Of a stretch of DNA of 35,000 nucleotides, positions 16,308 through 25,987 are shown piece after piece. How positions within the stretch are numbered: the stretch's first letter is position 1; the number at the start of each line of letters is the position of its first letter. The notes under the pieces were generated by a model. It was given only the letters and a program-made list of their open reading frames with translations. It was not told where the DNA came from and did not search any database. The DNA comes from an uncultured Endozoicomonas sp. GTDB taxonomy: Bacteria; Pseudomonadota; Gammaproteobacteria; Pseudomonadales; Endozoicomonadaceae. Location of the stretch: contig OODV01000030.1 in assembly GCA_900299555.1 (NCBI GenBank), positions 1 to 35,000 of the forward strand, written 5' to 3'. A program made the translations under genes and the position numbers.

Positions 16308-16337
16308 AGAAGAAGAACCCGGTATATAACCGGGTTC
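16308..16337 (-). terminator. terminator between rph and the kinase gene
   Basis: A perfect 9-bp stem GAACCCGGT/ACCGGGTTC (16315-16323 with 16329-16337) with a 5-base loop is followed on the minus strand by TTCTTCTTAAT. It should end part of the rph transcript before the kinase gene. Confidence 0.6.
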
Positions 16338-16377
16338 TATTAAAAATAGATCAATTAAAAGGGCAGGCAGTAAAGTG

Positions 16378-17094
16378 TCATTCTGCTAACGCTTTTTTCT
16401 GTAATTCAATAATTTCCTCAATACCGGATCGGGCCAAAGCCATCATGGCCAGCATTTCATTCTGGCTGAAAGGTGCGGCTTCCGCAGTTCCCTGAACTTC
16501 GATAAACCCACCGGCATCCGTCATAACAACGTTCATATCTGTCTCAGCACTGGAGTCTTCGGGATAATCAAGGTCCAGAACCGGGCTGCCTTTATAGATA
16601 CCGACAGAAATGGCGGCAATCATATGCAGGAATGGGTCAGTTTTGACCATTTTCTTTTCCTGCATATAGCGCAGGGCATCAACCAGAGCAACGCAGGCAC
16701 CAGTAATCGATGCAGTACGGGTACCACCATCGGCCTGAATAACGTCACAGTCAATATTAATTGTATTCTCGCCCAGCTTTTTCATGTCTACTGCTGCTCG
16801 CAGAGCACGGCCAATAAGACGTTGAATCTCAAGGGTTCTTCCACCCTGCTTACCTCTGGAAGCTTCACGTCCCATACGCTCAGTTGTTGAGCGGGGCAGC
16901 ATACCGTACTCAGCGGTAATCCAGCCCTGACCTGTTCCCTTCAGAAATCGGGGTACTCCACGTTCAACCGAGGCTGTACAGATGACTTTGGTATCGCCAA
17001 ATTCAACAAGCACAGATCCTTCTGCGTGTTTGGTATAGTTACGAGTGATTTTTACATCACGGAGCTGGTCTGCCGTTCTTCCGCTTGGACGCAT
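16378..17094 (-). CDS. rph: ribonuclease PH
   Basis: This 238-residue phosphate-dependent 3'-5' exoribonuclease trims tRNA precursors and helps degrade rRNA. It is full length, unlike the frameshifted rph of E. coli K-12. Family signatures: [14 protein letters not shown] at the start, [34 protein letters not shown] (RNA-binding Arg), [14 protein letters not shown] (phosphate site), [11 protein letters not shown] and [13 protein letters not shown]. It is divergent from yicC, as in most gammaproteobacteria. Confidence 0.97.
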   Translation of the reverse strand: MRPSGRTADQLRDVKITRNYTKHAEGSVLVEFGDTKVICTASVERGVPRFLKGTGQGWITAEYGMLPRSTTERMGREASRGKQGGRTLEIQRLIGRALRAAVDMKKLGENTINIDCDVIQADGGTRTASITGACVALVDALRYMQEKKMVKTDPFLHMIAAISVGIYKGSPVLDLDYPEDSSAETDMNVVMTDAGGFIEVQGTAEAAPFSQNEMLAMMALARSGIEEIIELQKKALAE

Positions 17095-17442
17095 GGAGAT
17101 TACCTTGGTATGTCTGAAAAAGCATAAGCATTACAAAATCTGCGGAATTATAACTGCTCCATGGGTTTTCGGGAAAACACTGTTTCATTAAGTCATGGCT
17201 ATTAAATAGGGTTTCACCAAATCAACGGTATTCTTAACTGTCTTATAAGGCCTTGCAGTTACTCTTGTATTTAGAGAAATCTGATTTCGTCGGTCTGTTT
17301 ATTGTGAAAATTTCATTATTTTGGACTCAGACGCTGTTTTTCAGGGTATGGGATAAATGTGGTATTTTCTTTTCATGGCTGTTTTGTGGATAAACTTCTG
17401 AAATAATGAGCCTTTATTGCCTACCGATTAAAAGAGTATTTC
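17095..17442. other. divergent promoter region between rph and yicC
   Basis: This 348-bp stretch holds no gene and should contain both promoters. At 17385-17393 it has TGTGGATAA, a perfect match (reverse strand) to the DnaA-box consensus TTATCCACA. A small hairpin GTTTTC/GAAAAC lies near 17166. I cannot place the -35/-10 elements with confidence. Confidence 0.45.
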
Positions 17443-18312
17443 ATGACATCCAGCATGACTGCATTCGCCCGCGTTCAGATACAGGAGGATTGGGGAAGCC
17501 TGATATGGGAAATTCGATCCGTTAACCACCGTTATCTTGAACCTCATTTTCGTCTACCTGAGCAAGCTCGGGAGATAGAGCCTGCGTTGAGAGAGGTAAT
17601 CCGTAAACAACTGAAAAGAGGTAAGGTTGAATGTAGCCTTAAATATCAGTTAGTTGAGAAAGATCAAGCGCTGGACCTTAATCGTGCTTTGTTGGAAAAG
17701 CTGCGGTCAGCAGTTCATGAGATTGAGGCTCAGTTTTCACAGGTGGCTCCGGTAAACCCTCTTGAAGTTCTACAATGGCCGGGGGTTCAGGCGACGGAAG
17801 AAACCGAAATGACAGTGGTACATAAGGCCGCTGTAAAGGGGTTTCATGATGCAATTATTCAGCTGGCTGAGATGAGGCAGAGAGAAGGCAGAGAACTTCA
17901 GTCTTTTATTGAGGCACGGTTGGAGAAAATGGGTGAAGAGGTCAAACAGCTGCGTGTTCTGTTGCCAGAAATCCTGCGCAATCAGCGTGAGAAGATTCTT
18001 GATCGGCTCTCTGAAGCCAAGCAGGAGTTGAACACGGAAAGACTGGAGCAGGAAATGGTGATCCTGGCTCAGAAGATGGATGTTGATGAAGAGTTGGACC
18101 GCTTGGAAACCCATATCACTGAGGTACGCCGAACCCTCAAGAACTCTGGACAGGGAGCCGTCGGACGCCGCTTAGACTTTTTGATGCAGGAACTTAATCG
18201 TGAGGCTAATACTCTGTCTTCCAAGTCAATTCATGCTGGCCTCACCCAGATTGCAGTAAATCTCAAAGTTTTTATCGAGCAGATGAGAGAGCAAATTCAG
18301 AACATCGAATAA
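17443..18312 (+). CDS. yicC: YicC family endoribonuclease
   Basis: This 289-residue protein has the YicC N-terminal domain (SMTAFARVQ; WEIRSVNHRYLEPHFRLPE; KRGKVECSL) and the C-terminal DUF1732 domain with QGAVGRRLDFLMQELNRE, NTLSSKS and the invariant ending EQMREQIQNIE. Proteins of this family (E. coli YicC, B. subtilis YloC) are now regarded as endoribonucleases acting in RNA turnover. The ATG at 17443 gives MTSSMTAFAR; the second ATG (17455) is equally possible by alignment. The gene is followed by a strong terminator, then gmk. Confidence 0.94.
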   Translation: MTSSMTAFARVQIQEDWGSLIWEIRSVNHRYLEPHFRLPEQAREIEPALREVIRKQLKRGKVECSLKYQLVEKDQALDLNRALLEKLRSAVHEIEAQFSQVAPVNPLEVLQWPGVQATEETEMTVVHKAAVKGFHDAIIQLAEMRQREGRELQSFIEARLEKMGEEVKQLRVLLPEILRNQREKILDRLSEAKQELNTERLEQEMVILAQKMDVDEELDRLETHITEVRRTLKNSGQGAVGRRLDFLMQELNREANTLSSKSIHAGLTQIAVNLKVFIEQMREQIQNIE

Positions 18313-18346
18313 AATAACCTTTTATTATCAAAAGGTTATTTTTTTT
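18312..18346 (+). terminator. rho-independent terminator after yicC
   Basis: A 12-bp perfect stem AAATAACCTTTT/AAAAGGTTATTT with a 6-base loop runs directly into further T residues. It begins at the yicC stop codon. Confidence 0.8.
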
Positions 18347-18404
18347 GGTGCAAATATACGGGGATAAACCCCTAGTCTGACTTAAACTATAGATTATAGG
18401 TTAA

Positions 18405-19046
<642 letters not shown>

Positions 19047-19057
19047 GAGATTAAAAG

Positions 19058-19092
19058 ATATAGCCTTTTATTCAAAGGCTATATTTAAAAAG
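19058..19092 (+). terminator. rho-independent terminator after gmk
   Basis: A perfect 11-bp stem ATATAGCCTTT/AAAGGCTATAT (19058-19068 with 19074-19084) and a 5-base loop are followed by TTTAAAAA. It separates gmk from the unknown gene at 19118. Confidence 0.65.
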
Positions 19093-19117
19093 TGGAACAT
19101 TATAGGGAAATAATGTT

Positions 19118-20782
19118 ATGGCTGTTAATAGATTACCGGGTGGCGGATCTTTAGGGCATGATGCCAGCCATCATAAGGCGAAGAAAAGTCAGGTAGCAGA
19201 GCACAATCATCGAAAAGTTGAGAATAGAGACTGTGATAGTGAAGTTCAAAATAGCAGTGTTGAGCCCTCTAGGACTAAAAATACAGACTTAAAGTCAAGA
19301 AATGAGGGTCTACTCGTTACTTTTATGAAGTCTGTTTTCAAGAAGAGTAATCAGCTTGATCCAGATAAAATGCCAAAGTCACTTTCTAACGTTGCCAAAA
19401 AAGGGGGTAAGGCAAAAACTGCAGAAGAGGCAAGAGGTGCCATAAAGGGCTATTTCGAGCTACTGAGACAATCTTACTCTAGGGAGGCGCCTCCTTCGCC
19501 AAAAGTAAGGGAGCAATTATATAACGATGTTGTAAAGCTTTCTGCAAAGGTCATGAGTTTTGAGTTTACCGCTGGCAAGGATAACGATAAAGAAAAAATG
19601 CTAGGTTTAACCGCAGAACTTCTGCAACAAATGCAGACAGGCTTGGAAACTTCTTCCGCAGAGTTTGTGAATAGTCAGGTAACAGGGGTTCTGTCACTCG
19701 GAATGATGACTCCAGAGGATAAAGAGTTTCTTTTTGCTTCCTGTTTGAATACCCAGATTATTTCTGTAGATAAATATACCACGGATATTGAGAATTTAGA
19801 TCGCAGAGTATCTAAGCTTAATACGGAATTAGCTGGTGCAAAACCAGAAGGTGTAGATGGTCTTAGGAGTAGGATCAAACATGCAGCTCTAGAGCGGGAC
19901 GATTTAGTGAGAAAGCATGATCAGCTGGTAAACAAAGAAAAGGGGGGGATGCATGGACAAAAAGAGTTTTTTCAAAGTTGCTATAAAATTATTATGGATC
20001 AGATTAGATCTGAAATCAGGACTGGATTAAAAAAACAACTTAATAAAAAAAGTGCTGACCTGGGAGCAGGGTTAGTTAAAAGTATAATGGAAAAAATGGA
20101 TTCAACCCTACGTAGTAAATCTGAATCTATTGCTAAAAATGCAGCTAATGTGAAAAAAGGTATTGAAGCGGAAGCTTTTTATAAGCAAAAAAGAACCGGT
20201 CTTTTATTACTACTGGAAGAAGAGGTTTCATGGCTTCTTAGAGGAAATAAAAAAGGCTCATCTGAATTAAAATATTTACCTACAGATGAAAGGGATTCAC
20301 CAAGGTCAGCTCCTGCAAGGGGTGAAGAACCAAAGGGTGTTGATCTGAAATCAGTGAGGTTAAATATTGATGACGAATTTCTTCCTATGAACAAACAGGC
20401 TGAAGAATGGGCAGAAACCTTATTAAACCGACTTCCTGACTCCATGCGTAAGGTTGTTGATGTGGAAGACTTGGCTAGACGTCTCACTGATAAAGCGCTT
20501 GAAATGGATATAGGGGATGGTTTGATATTGCCTAAGGGGTCAGAATCTCCCTTTAATAGAAACAGTGTGTCTCGTAAAGCTGTACGCACAAAGAAAGGCT
20601 CTGAAGCCAGTAAACCATCGACATCTGTAACAGAAGTGTTAAAAGAAGCTGTTGTTAAACAGGAGCAAAAAATAAAAGCTCTTGATGCTAATCTGCACAC
20701 ATCTGCAGATACTAAGAAGCAAGGTGTAGTTCAGGGGCTGGTCAGGTTCTTTCAAGATGTTATTGACCAGCACAGAATTTAG
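19118..20782 (+). CDS. unknown 554-residue protein, effector-like
   Basis: I do not recognise this protein. Residues 1-65 are polar and disordered (GGGSLGHDASHHKAKK; Ser, His, Lys, Asn), without a Sec signal or membrane segment. Residues ~65-380 are charged and helical; a segment near 220-275 (ENLDRRVSKLNTELAG; AALERDDLVRKHDQL) looks like a coiled coil. Residues ~380-420 are a Ser/Pro/Arg/Glu-rich linker, then a helical C-terminus. The DNA is visibly more A+T-rich than its neighbours, with many A-runs. It sits between gmk and rpoZ, which are adjacent in relatives, so it was probably inserted. Size, disordered start and helical repeats suit a type III or other secreted effector, but no secretion signal can be proven. 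Confidence 0.8.
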   Translation: MAVNRLPGGGSLGHDASHHKAKKSQVAEHNHRKVENRDCDSEVQNSSVEPSRTKNTDLKSRNEGLLVTFMKSVFKKSNQLDPDKMPKSLSNVAKKGGKAKTAEEARGAIKGYFELLRQSYSREAPPSPKVREQLYNDVVKLSAKVMSFEFTAGKDNDKEKMLGLTAELLQQMQTGLETSSAEFVNSQVTGVLSLGMMTPEDKEFLFASCLNTQIISVDKYTTDIENLDRRVSKLNTELAGAKPEGVDGLRSRIKHAALERDDLVRKHDQLVNKEKGGMHGQKEFFQSCYKIIMDQIRSEIRTGLKKQLNKKSADLGAGLVKSIMEKMDSTLRSKSESIAKNAANVKKGIEAEAFYKQKRTGLLLLLEEEVSWLLRGNKKGSSELKYLPTDERDSPRSAPARGEEPKGVDLKSVRLNIDDEFLPMNKQAEEWAETLLNRLPDSMRKVVDVEDLARRLTDKALEMDIGDGLILPKGSESPFNRNSVSRKAVRTKKGSEASKPSTSVTEVLKEAVVKQEQKIKALDANLHTSADTKKQGVVQGLVRFFQDVIDQHRI

Positions 20783-20832
20783 GCTGGCAAGGGGTTTGCT
20801 GGGCGTTCGTCAACCTGGCTACAGCCATGCTT

Positions 20833-20862
20833 GCTCGTTGGCTTCTTATTATGCCAACGAGC
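20833..20862. repeat. stem-loop between convergent genes
   Basis: A perfect 10-bp stem GCTCGTTGGC/GCCAACGAGC with a 10-base loop lies between the unknown gene (plus) and the aminopeptidase gene (minus). Neither side is followed by a clear T-run, so it may be a factor-assisted terminator or a repeated palindrome. Confidence 0.45.
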
Positions 20863-20884
20863 GAGGTGGTGTAGGTTCCTTATT

Positions 20885-22702
20885 TTACAAATCCTTAGCA
20901 GCCTCTTCTAGCCATTCCAGATCTTTCCCTTTGAGTTCAGGTGAAAGTGCTTCTCTCACCATTCTGTGGTATCCATTCAACCACTGAATTTCTGCATCAG
21001 TCATTAGTTCTTTAACCAGTGGCTTAGTATCAAATGGAGCAAGCGTCATAGGAATGAGTTTGAAAAATTTTCCAAACTCATTCTCGATATCCTCAGCAAC
21101 CAGCATAATATTCTCAAGCCTGACGCCATGTTTGTTATCACGGTAAATGCCTGGTTCGTTAGTAATCAGCATGCCAGGTTTCAGGGCAACGTCAAACCAT
21201 CTTGGGCTGATGCTCTGGGGGCCTTCATGCACATTCAGGAAGTAACCAACCCCATGGCCAGTACCATGATTAAAGTCGATACCTTCGCTCCATAAAGGCT
21301 GCCGGGTAATGGCATCCAGCTGTATCCCCCGTGTTCCTTCCTTGAACTTGGCTGTCGCCAGGGCGATATGGCTTTTCATCACCAGGGTATAGTCTCTCTT
21401 CTCCTCATCAGTCATCTCCCCACAGGCAAACGTTCGGGTAATATCCGTTGTACCATCAGGATACTGAGCACCTGAGTCGATGAGCAGCAACCCTTTGTTT
21501 TTAATAGGATAAGCAGACGCTTCATCCGCCCGGTAGTGACAGATAGCACCATGCCCGGCGTAGCCAACGATAGAGGGAAAGCTGACCCCTTTGAAATACT
21601 CAGACTCTGAGCGGAATTGAAGCAGCTGCTCATCAATATTGACTTCATCCAGCTGTCCAGTAGGAATATTGCTTTCCAGCCAGCGCATAAAACGAACTAT
21701 TGCAGCGCCGTCACGGCGATGACAATCCGTCATCCGTTCGATTTCTGTGCTGTTTTTAATGGCCTTAAGATCTGTAGTTGGCAATCTATCTTCGATAAGC
21801 TTAATCGATTCAGGAATGGCGGCGGCAAGTTTATAACCGGTGTTGGCCGGGTTGATCATCAGGCGAGTGTTATCTGGAAGTGTTGATAACCTGTCCAGAA
21901 TTTCATCATAGTCGGCCAGATCTACGCCAGCCTTTGCCAGTGCTGCCAGGGCATCAGCTTCTATTCGCTCTTTGTTGATAAACAGTGTGATGCGGTCTGG
22001 TGAGATCAGTGAATAGGCAAGAAATACAGGGTTACACTCGATATCAGAGCCCCGTAGATTAAACAGCCAGGCAATATCGTCCAGTGTGGTGATGAGAAGT
22101 TCTGCTACTTTCCGCTCCTTGAGAATTTCTCGAACATCGGCGACTTTTTCGGTGAGACTTCTACCTGAATAGAAATCCTCGTGAATAAATACGGGATCAG
22201 CAGGCAATGCTGGCCTGTCAGGCCAGACATCATTCAGCAGATCGTGGTCGAATTTCAAACTAATTGATTTGTCAGCCAATTTCTTTTCGAGGTTTCTAAC
22301 GTTGCCCAGACTCTGGGTCGCACCATCGAAACCAATGCAGCCCTGCTCATTAACTTCACCTGCCACCCAGTCAACCATTGATGGGACGCTAGGCTGACCA
22401 TCTTTCATCAAGGTGATTTCTGAACCTGTCAGCTGCTCTGATGCCTGAATAAAGTAGCGGCCGTCAGTCCACAGTGCTGCCTTGTCTTGTGTTACCACCA
22501 GTGTGCCCGCAGAGCCGGTAAAGCCGGAGAGCCAGGCACGACCTTCCCAGTGAGGCGCTACATACTCACTGTTGTGGGCATCCGAAGATGGGATAATCCA
22601 GGCATCAATGCCATGTGTAGCCATTGCATCACGAAGATCTTGAAGCTTTTTGGCTCTCTCTCTGGTCTTGTTTGCTCCAGAGCTGTTCGGGATATTCACC
22701 AT
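20885..22702 (-). CDS. aminopeptidase P family (M24B) metallopeptidase
   Basis: This 605-residue enzyme removes N-terminal residues preceding proline. It has the three-domain layout of eukaryote-like XPNPEP (X-prolyl aminopeptidase): two creatinase-like N-terminal domains (residues ~15-155 and ~165-310) and a pita-bread catalytic domain (~320-540). The dinuclear metal ligands are visible: Asp in LLIDSGAQYPDGTTD (both), His in GTGHGVGYFLNVHEG, Glu in ITNEPGIY and Glu in RLENIMLV. There is no signal peptide, so it is cytoplasmic. Bacterial PepP is ~440 residues, so this longer form is a different subfamily. It is divergent from rpoZ and interrupts the usual gmk-rpoZ order together with the unknown gene it converges on. 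Confidence 0.92.
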   Translation of the reverse strand: MVNIPNSSGANKTRERAKKLQDLRDAMATHGIDAWIIPSSDAHNSEYVAPHWEGRAWLSGFTGSAGTLVVTQDKAALWTDGRYFIQASEQLTGSEITLMKDGQPSVPSMVDWVAGEVNEQGCIGFDGATQSLGNVRNLEKKLADKSISLKFDHDLLNDVWPDRPALPADPVFIHEDFYSGRSLTEKVADVREILKERKVAELLITTLDDIAWLFNLRGSDIECNPVFLAYSLISPDRITLFINKERIEADALAALAKAGVDLADYDEILDRLSTLPDNTRLMINPANTGYKLAAAIPESIKLIEDRLPTTDLKAIKNSTEIERMTDCHRRDGAAIVRFMRWLESNIPTGQLDEVNIDEQLLQFRSESEYFKGVSFPSIVGYAGHGAICHYRADEASAYPIKNKGLLLIDSGAQYPDGTTDITRTFACGEMTDEEKRDYTLVMKSHIALATAKFKEGTRGIQLDAITRQPLWSEGIDFNHGTGHGVGYFLNVHEGPQSISPRWFDVALKPGMLITNEPGIYRDNKHGVRLENIMLVAEDIENEFGKFFKLIPMTLAPFDTKPLVKELMTDAEIQWLNGYHRMVREALSPELKGKDLEWLEEAAKDL

Positions 22703-22784
22703 GTATTTATTCCAGGCTTTTGGCCGTTCGGCCAGTTATTTTCAGGCAGGACTGTTTTTCTGCTTAGATCATGCTTACGAATAC

Positions 22785-22790
22785 TATAAT
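22785..22790 (+). promoter_or_regulatory. candidate -10 box for rpoZ-spoT
   Basis: A perfect TATAAT lies 135 bp before rpoZ. The region 17-18 bp upstream (TGCTTA) is a poor -35 match. It is the best promoter candidate in the gap between the aminopeptidase gene and rpoZ. Confidence 0.35.
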
Positions 22791-22925
22791 CCGCACTCCT
22801 TATGGAGCAAACACTAACCCTGCTAAAGCTTGTCTGGCTATAGGTCGTAAAGTACACTAAAGGGTCCGGCAAACCGGCATTAAGGTTCTGTTATCGGATC
22901 CTGATACTAATTGATGGAGTAAAAT

Positions 22926-23177
22926 GTGGCTCGAGTAACTGTAGAAGACTGTCTGGATAACGTAGATAACCGCTTTGAACTGGTTATGGTTGCTTCCAAG
23001 CGTGCCCGCCAGCTGACTATTGGCGGTAAGGATCCCAAGGTAGACTGGGAAAACGATAAGGCAACGGTTGTTGCTCTGCGTGAAATTGCAGAAGGTCTGG
23101 TGACCCCTCTTTCCGTTGATGACCGCACTGTTGATGACGATGAAGCAGCAATGTTCCTGGCTGGTGTAGAACAATAA
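22926..23177 (+). CDS. rpoZ: RNA polymerase omega subunit
   Basis: This 83-residue subunit supports assembly of RNA polymerase and forms part of one ppGpp-binding site. The sequence [20 protein letters not shown] is the standard omega start, followed by ASKRARQL and [11 protein letters not shown]. The start is a GTG with GGAG seven bases upstream. spoT follows after 85 bp, the arrangement found in most gammaproteobacteria, so ppGpp target and ppGpp enzyme are co-transcribed. Confidence 0.96.
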   Translation: MARVTVEDCLDNVDNRFELVMVASKRARQLTIGGKDPKVDWENDKATVVALREIAEGLVTPLSVDDRTVDDDEAAMFLAGVEQ

Positions 23178-23262
23178 GCGTTTTACCTTCGTACTATCTT
23201 TAGATCACAGGCTTTAGAAGATAAGAAGGTGCAATGGATGATCTGCGCGTAAGGAGCGGACT

Positions 23263-25395
23263 TTGCTGACCATCGATGAGTTTGCCGGCCGCTTGAAGTC
23301 CTATCTGAATCCCGAGCAGGTCAACCTGGTTCGTCGGGCCTACTATTATGCGGAGCAGGCCCATGACGGACAAACACGCCGAAGTGGCGACCCATATATA
23401 ATTCATCCCCTCGAAGTAGCCTCTATTCTTGCCGATATGCACATGGATCATCAGAGCCTGATGGCGGCCATGCTGCACGACGTCATTGAAGACACGGGAA
23501 TCGAAAAGCAGGACATTGCTGGGCAGTTCGGTGATGTTGTTGCAGATCTTGTGGATGGGGTCAGTAAGCTGACCCACATGAATTTTGAAAACAAGACACT
23601 GGCCCAGGCCGAAAACTTCCAGAAAATGGCCTTGGCCATGGCCAAGGATATTCGAGTCATTCTGGTTAAGCTGGCGGACCGTCTCCATAATATGCGTACA
23701 CTGGGTGTGCTGAGGCCTGACAAGCGCCGTCGCATTGCCAAAGAAACGCTGGATATCTACGTTCCCATTGCCAATCGTCTTGGCATGCATACGCTCAGGA
23801 TAGAGCTGGAGGACCTGGGCTTTTTTGCCATGTATCCCATGCGTGCCCGGCTGATTCGACAGGCGGTACGCAATGCCCGTGGCAACCGCAAAGATCTGGT
23901 CAGTCAGGTTCAGCAGGCGATTGCCGCCCGCCTGGAAGAAGAAGGCCTTAAAGGCCGGGTCGTTGGGCGTGAAAAGCATCTTTACAGCATCTATAGCAAG
24001 ATGAAGAATCAGAGCAAGTCTTTTGATGACATCATGGACATGTTTGCGTTCCGAATCATTGTGGATAAAGTCGACAGCTGTTATCGAGCGCTTGGCATTG
24101 TTCATAACTTCTATAAGCCCATTCCCGGTCGGTTCAAAGATTACATCGCCATCCCGAAAGCTAATGGTTACCAGTCGCTTCATACCACTCTGTTTGGTAT
24201 GCACGGCGTGCCCATAGAAATCCAGATCCGGACCCAGGAAATGGAAGACATGGCCAATAATGGTATTGCTGCCCACTGGCTTTATAAGTCTGGAGAAGAG
24301 GCGCTGTCTGGCAGCCATGCCAGAACACGGCAGTGGCTCAAAGGTGTACTGGAACTGCAGAAAAATGCGGGAGACTCACTGGAGTTTATTGAGAACGTTA
24401 AAATCGATCTCTTCCCGGATGAGGTTTATGTCTTTACCCCCAAGGGGCATATTCTCGAACTGCCCAAAGGTGCAACAGCGGTTGACTATGCTTATGCCGT
24501 TCATACCGATGTGGGTAACACCTGTGTAGCCTGTCGTATTAATAAACGTCTGGCGTCTCTCAGTCAGCCATTGCAGAGTGGCCAAACGGTTGAAGTTGTT
24601 ACCGCACCGGGCGCAAGACCGAATGCTGCCTGGTTGAATTTCGTTGTGAGCGGCAAGGCCCGGTCCAACATTCGCCACTTCCTTAAACATCAGCGCAGAA
24701 ACGAGTCAATCGCCTTGGGCCGACGTTTGCTGAACAAAGCGCTGGTCAGCTTTGACAGTAGCCTTGAGCAAATTAGCGAACAAGTCATTCACAAGCAGTT
24801 ATCGGTATTTAGTCTGGATGACCTTGATGAGCTCCTGGAAGATATTGGTCTCGGTAACCGTATGGCCTATATTGTCGCCAAGATATTGGTTGAGCCTGGT
24901 AGTCTGCCTGAGAACAAGAGTCAGCTGGACCTTTCCAACAGTGAGAAACCGCTCTCTATCCGCGGCTCGGAAGGTATGGTCATTAGTTTTGGTAAGTGCT
25001 GTTACCCAATCCCGGGTGATCCAGTCGTTGGTCATGTCAGCTCGGGTCGGGGCATCGTTATTCATACTGATACCTGCCCCAATGTTTCTGAAGTTCGACA
25101 TAACCCAGAGAAGGTTCTGGAAGTTGAGTGGGATAAGGAGGTTTCCGGTGAGTTTACTGTAGAGCTCAGCGTAGAGCTGGAGCATCACCGCGGCATGATT
25201 GCCTCTCTGGCTACAGCAATTACTGCGGTGGAAGGTAATATTGAGAAGATCAGTATGGTCGAGCAGGACTCTCGATGCAGTATTGTTCAGCTACTGCTCA
25301 GTGTTCGTGACCGGGTACATCTGGCAAAAATTATTAAACGACTTCGGGTTATTAAAGGGGTTCACTCCATCATTCGACGGCGTCGAGATTCATAA
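23263..25395 (+). CDS. spoT: bifunctional (p)ppGpp synthetase/hydrolase SpoT
   Basis: This 710-residue protein makes and degrades the alarmone (p)ppGpp. The hydrolase HD domain is intact: IHPLEV (His48) and AMLHDVIEDT (His72-Asp73). The synthetase domain shows GREKHLYSIYSKM, DMFAFRIIVD, DYIAIPKANGYQSLHTT and EIQIRT. A TGS domain follows (VYVFTPKGHILELPKGATAV), then a conserved Cys/His region (FGKCCYPIPGDPVVGH) and a C-terminal ACT domain (HRGMIASLATAITAVEGNI). The start is TTG with AAGGAG seven bases upstream; no better start lies near. Both activities look functional. It is followed by a terminator at 25505. Confidence 0.96.
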   Translation: MLTIDEFAGRLKSYLNPEQVNLVRRAYYYAEQAHDGQTRRSGDPYIIHPLEVASILADMHMDHQSLMAAMLHDVIEDTGIEKQDIAGQFGDVVADLVDGVSKLTHMNFENKTLAQAENFQKMALAMAKDIRVILVKLADRLHNMRTLGVLRPDKRRRIAKETLDIYVPIANRLGMHTLRIELEDLGFFAMYPMRARLIRQAVRNARGNRKDLVSQVQQAIAARLEEEGLKGRVVGREKHLYSIYSKMKNQSKSFDDIMDMFAFRIIVDKVDSCYRALGIVHNFYKPIPGRFKDYIAIPKANGYQSLHTTLFGMHGVPIEIQIRTQEMEDMANNGIAAHWLYKSGEEALSGSHARTRQWLKGVLELQKNAGDSLEFIENVKIDLFPDEVYVFTPKGHILELPKGATAVDYAYAVHTDVGNTCVACRINKRLASLSQPLQSGQTVEVVTAPGARPNAAWLNFVVSGKARSNIRHFLKHQRRNESIALGRRLLNKALVSFDSSLEQISEQVIHKQLSVFSLDDLDELLEDIGLGNRMAYIVAKILVEPGSLPENKSQLDLSNSEKPLSIRGSEGMVISFGKCCYPIPGDPVVGHVSSGRGIVIHTDTCPNVSEVRHNPEKVLEVEWDKEVSGEFTVELSVELEHHRGMIASLATAITAVEGNIEKISMVEQDSRCSIVQLLLSVRDRVHLAKIIKRLRVIKGVHSIIRRRRDS

Positions 25396-25504
25396 GCCTT
25401 TGTTTATTAAAACTCATCAATAAAATGCTTTGGTATTACCACTGTTAAAAAATAGTGGTCACAATCCGGTAAATATTGCTCTTAATCCTTGAAAAATAAT
25501 GTTT

Positions 25505-25533
25505 ACACCCTAGTATCGGGTGTCTTCTTTTTC
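25505..25533 (+). terminator. rho-independent terminator after spoT
   Basis: A 6-bp stem ACACCC/GGGTGT (25505-25510 with 25518-25523) with a 7-base loop is followed by CTTCTTTTTC. It separates spoT from ridA. A second stem-loop, ACCACT/AGTGGT near 25438, lacks a T-run. Confidence 0.65.
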
Positions 25534-25600
25534 GGTTTTTCCATGGGGGCTGAGGGCTTTCCTCAGGGCTTCTGATTCCCAAGCTTAAGAGAGTAGATCG

Positions 25601-25987
25601 ATGAGTAACCGACAGACGATTAATACTGATAAGGCACCCCAGGCCATTGGGACCTATTCCCAGGCAGTAAAAGCAGGAACCACTGTTTACATCTCAGGCC
25701 AGATTCCACTGGTTGCACAAACCATGGAATTACTGGAGGGAAGTTTTAAGGAGAAAACCCGCCTCTGTTTTGAAAACCTTCAAGCCATTGCCATGGCTGC
25801 TGGTGGCACTCTTGACGATGCTGCCAAAGTGACCATTTTTCTTACCGATATGGCTAACTTTGCAGAAGTGAATGAGGTCATGGCTGAATTCTTTAAGCAG
25901 CCTTATCCTGCCCGCGCAGCTGTTGGTGTCAAAGAGTTGCCAAAAGGAGTACCAGTGGAGGTAGAGGCTATTTTGGAACTTAAGTAA
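25601..25987 (+). CDS. ridA: 2-iminobutanoate/2-iminopropanoate deaminase RidA
   Basis: This 128-residue member of the YjgF/YER057c/UK114 family hydrolyses reactive enamine/imine intermediates released by PLP enzymes such as threonine dehydratase. Diagnostic parts: AIGTYSQAVKAG, VYISGQIPL, LENLQAI-like FENLQAIAMAAGG, and the C-terminal PARAAVGVKELPKGVPVEVEA (Arg105 is the substrate-binding residue). The protein is a cytoplasmic trimer in the family. The spoT-ridA order is conserved in Pseudomonas. A stem-loop with a cTTCGg tetraloop lies 15 bp after its stop (26002-26028). Confidence 0.95.
   Translation: MSNRQTINTDKAPQAIGTYSQAVKAGTTVYISGQIPLVAQTMELLEGSFKEKTRLCFENLQAIAMAAGGTLDDAAKVTIFLTDMANFAEVNEVMAEFFKQPYPARAAVGVKELPKGVPVEVEAILELK

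Noticed and set aside
20179-20700. A 173-codon minus-strand frame inside the unknown gene at 19118
   Set aside because: The plus-strand frame is longer, has a start beyond a terminator and runs uninterrupted; the minus frame is Ser-rich low complexity, as expected from the reverse complement of Lys/Glu codons.
23200-24318. A 372-codon open frame on the minus strand opposite spoT
   Set aside because: It is antisense to the well-conserved HD and synthetase domains of SpoT, has no recognisable motif or ribosome site, and its length follows from the codon pattern of spoT.
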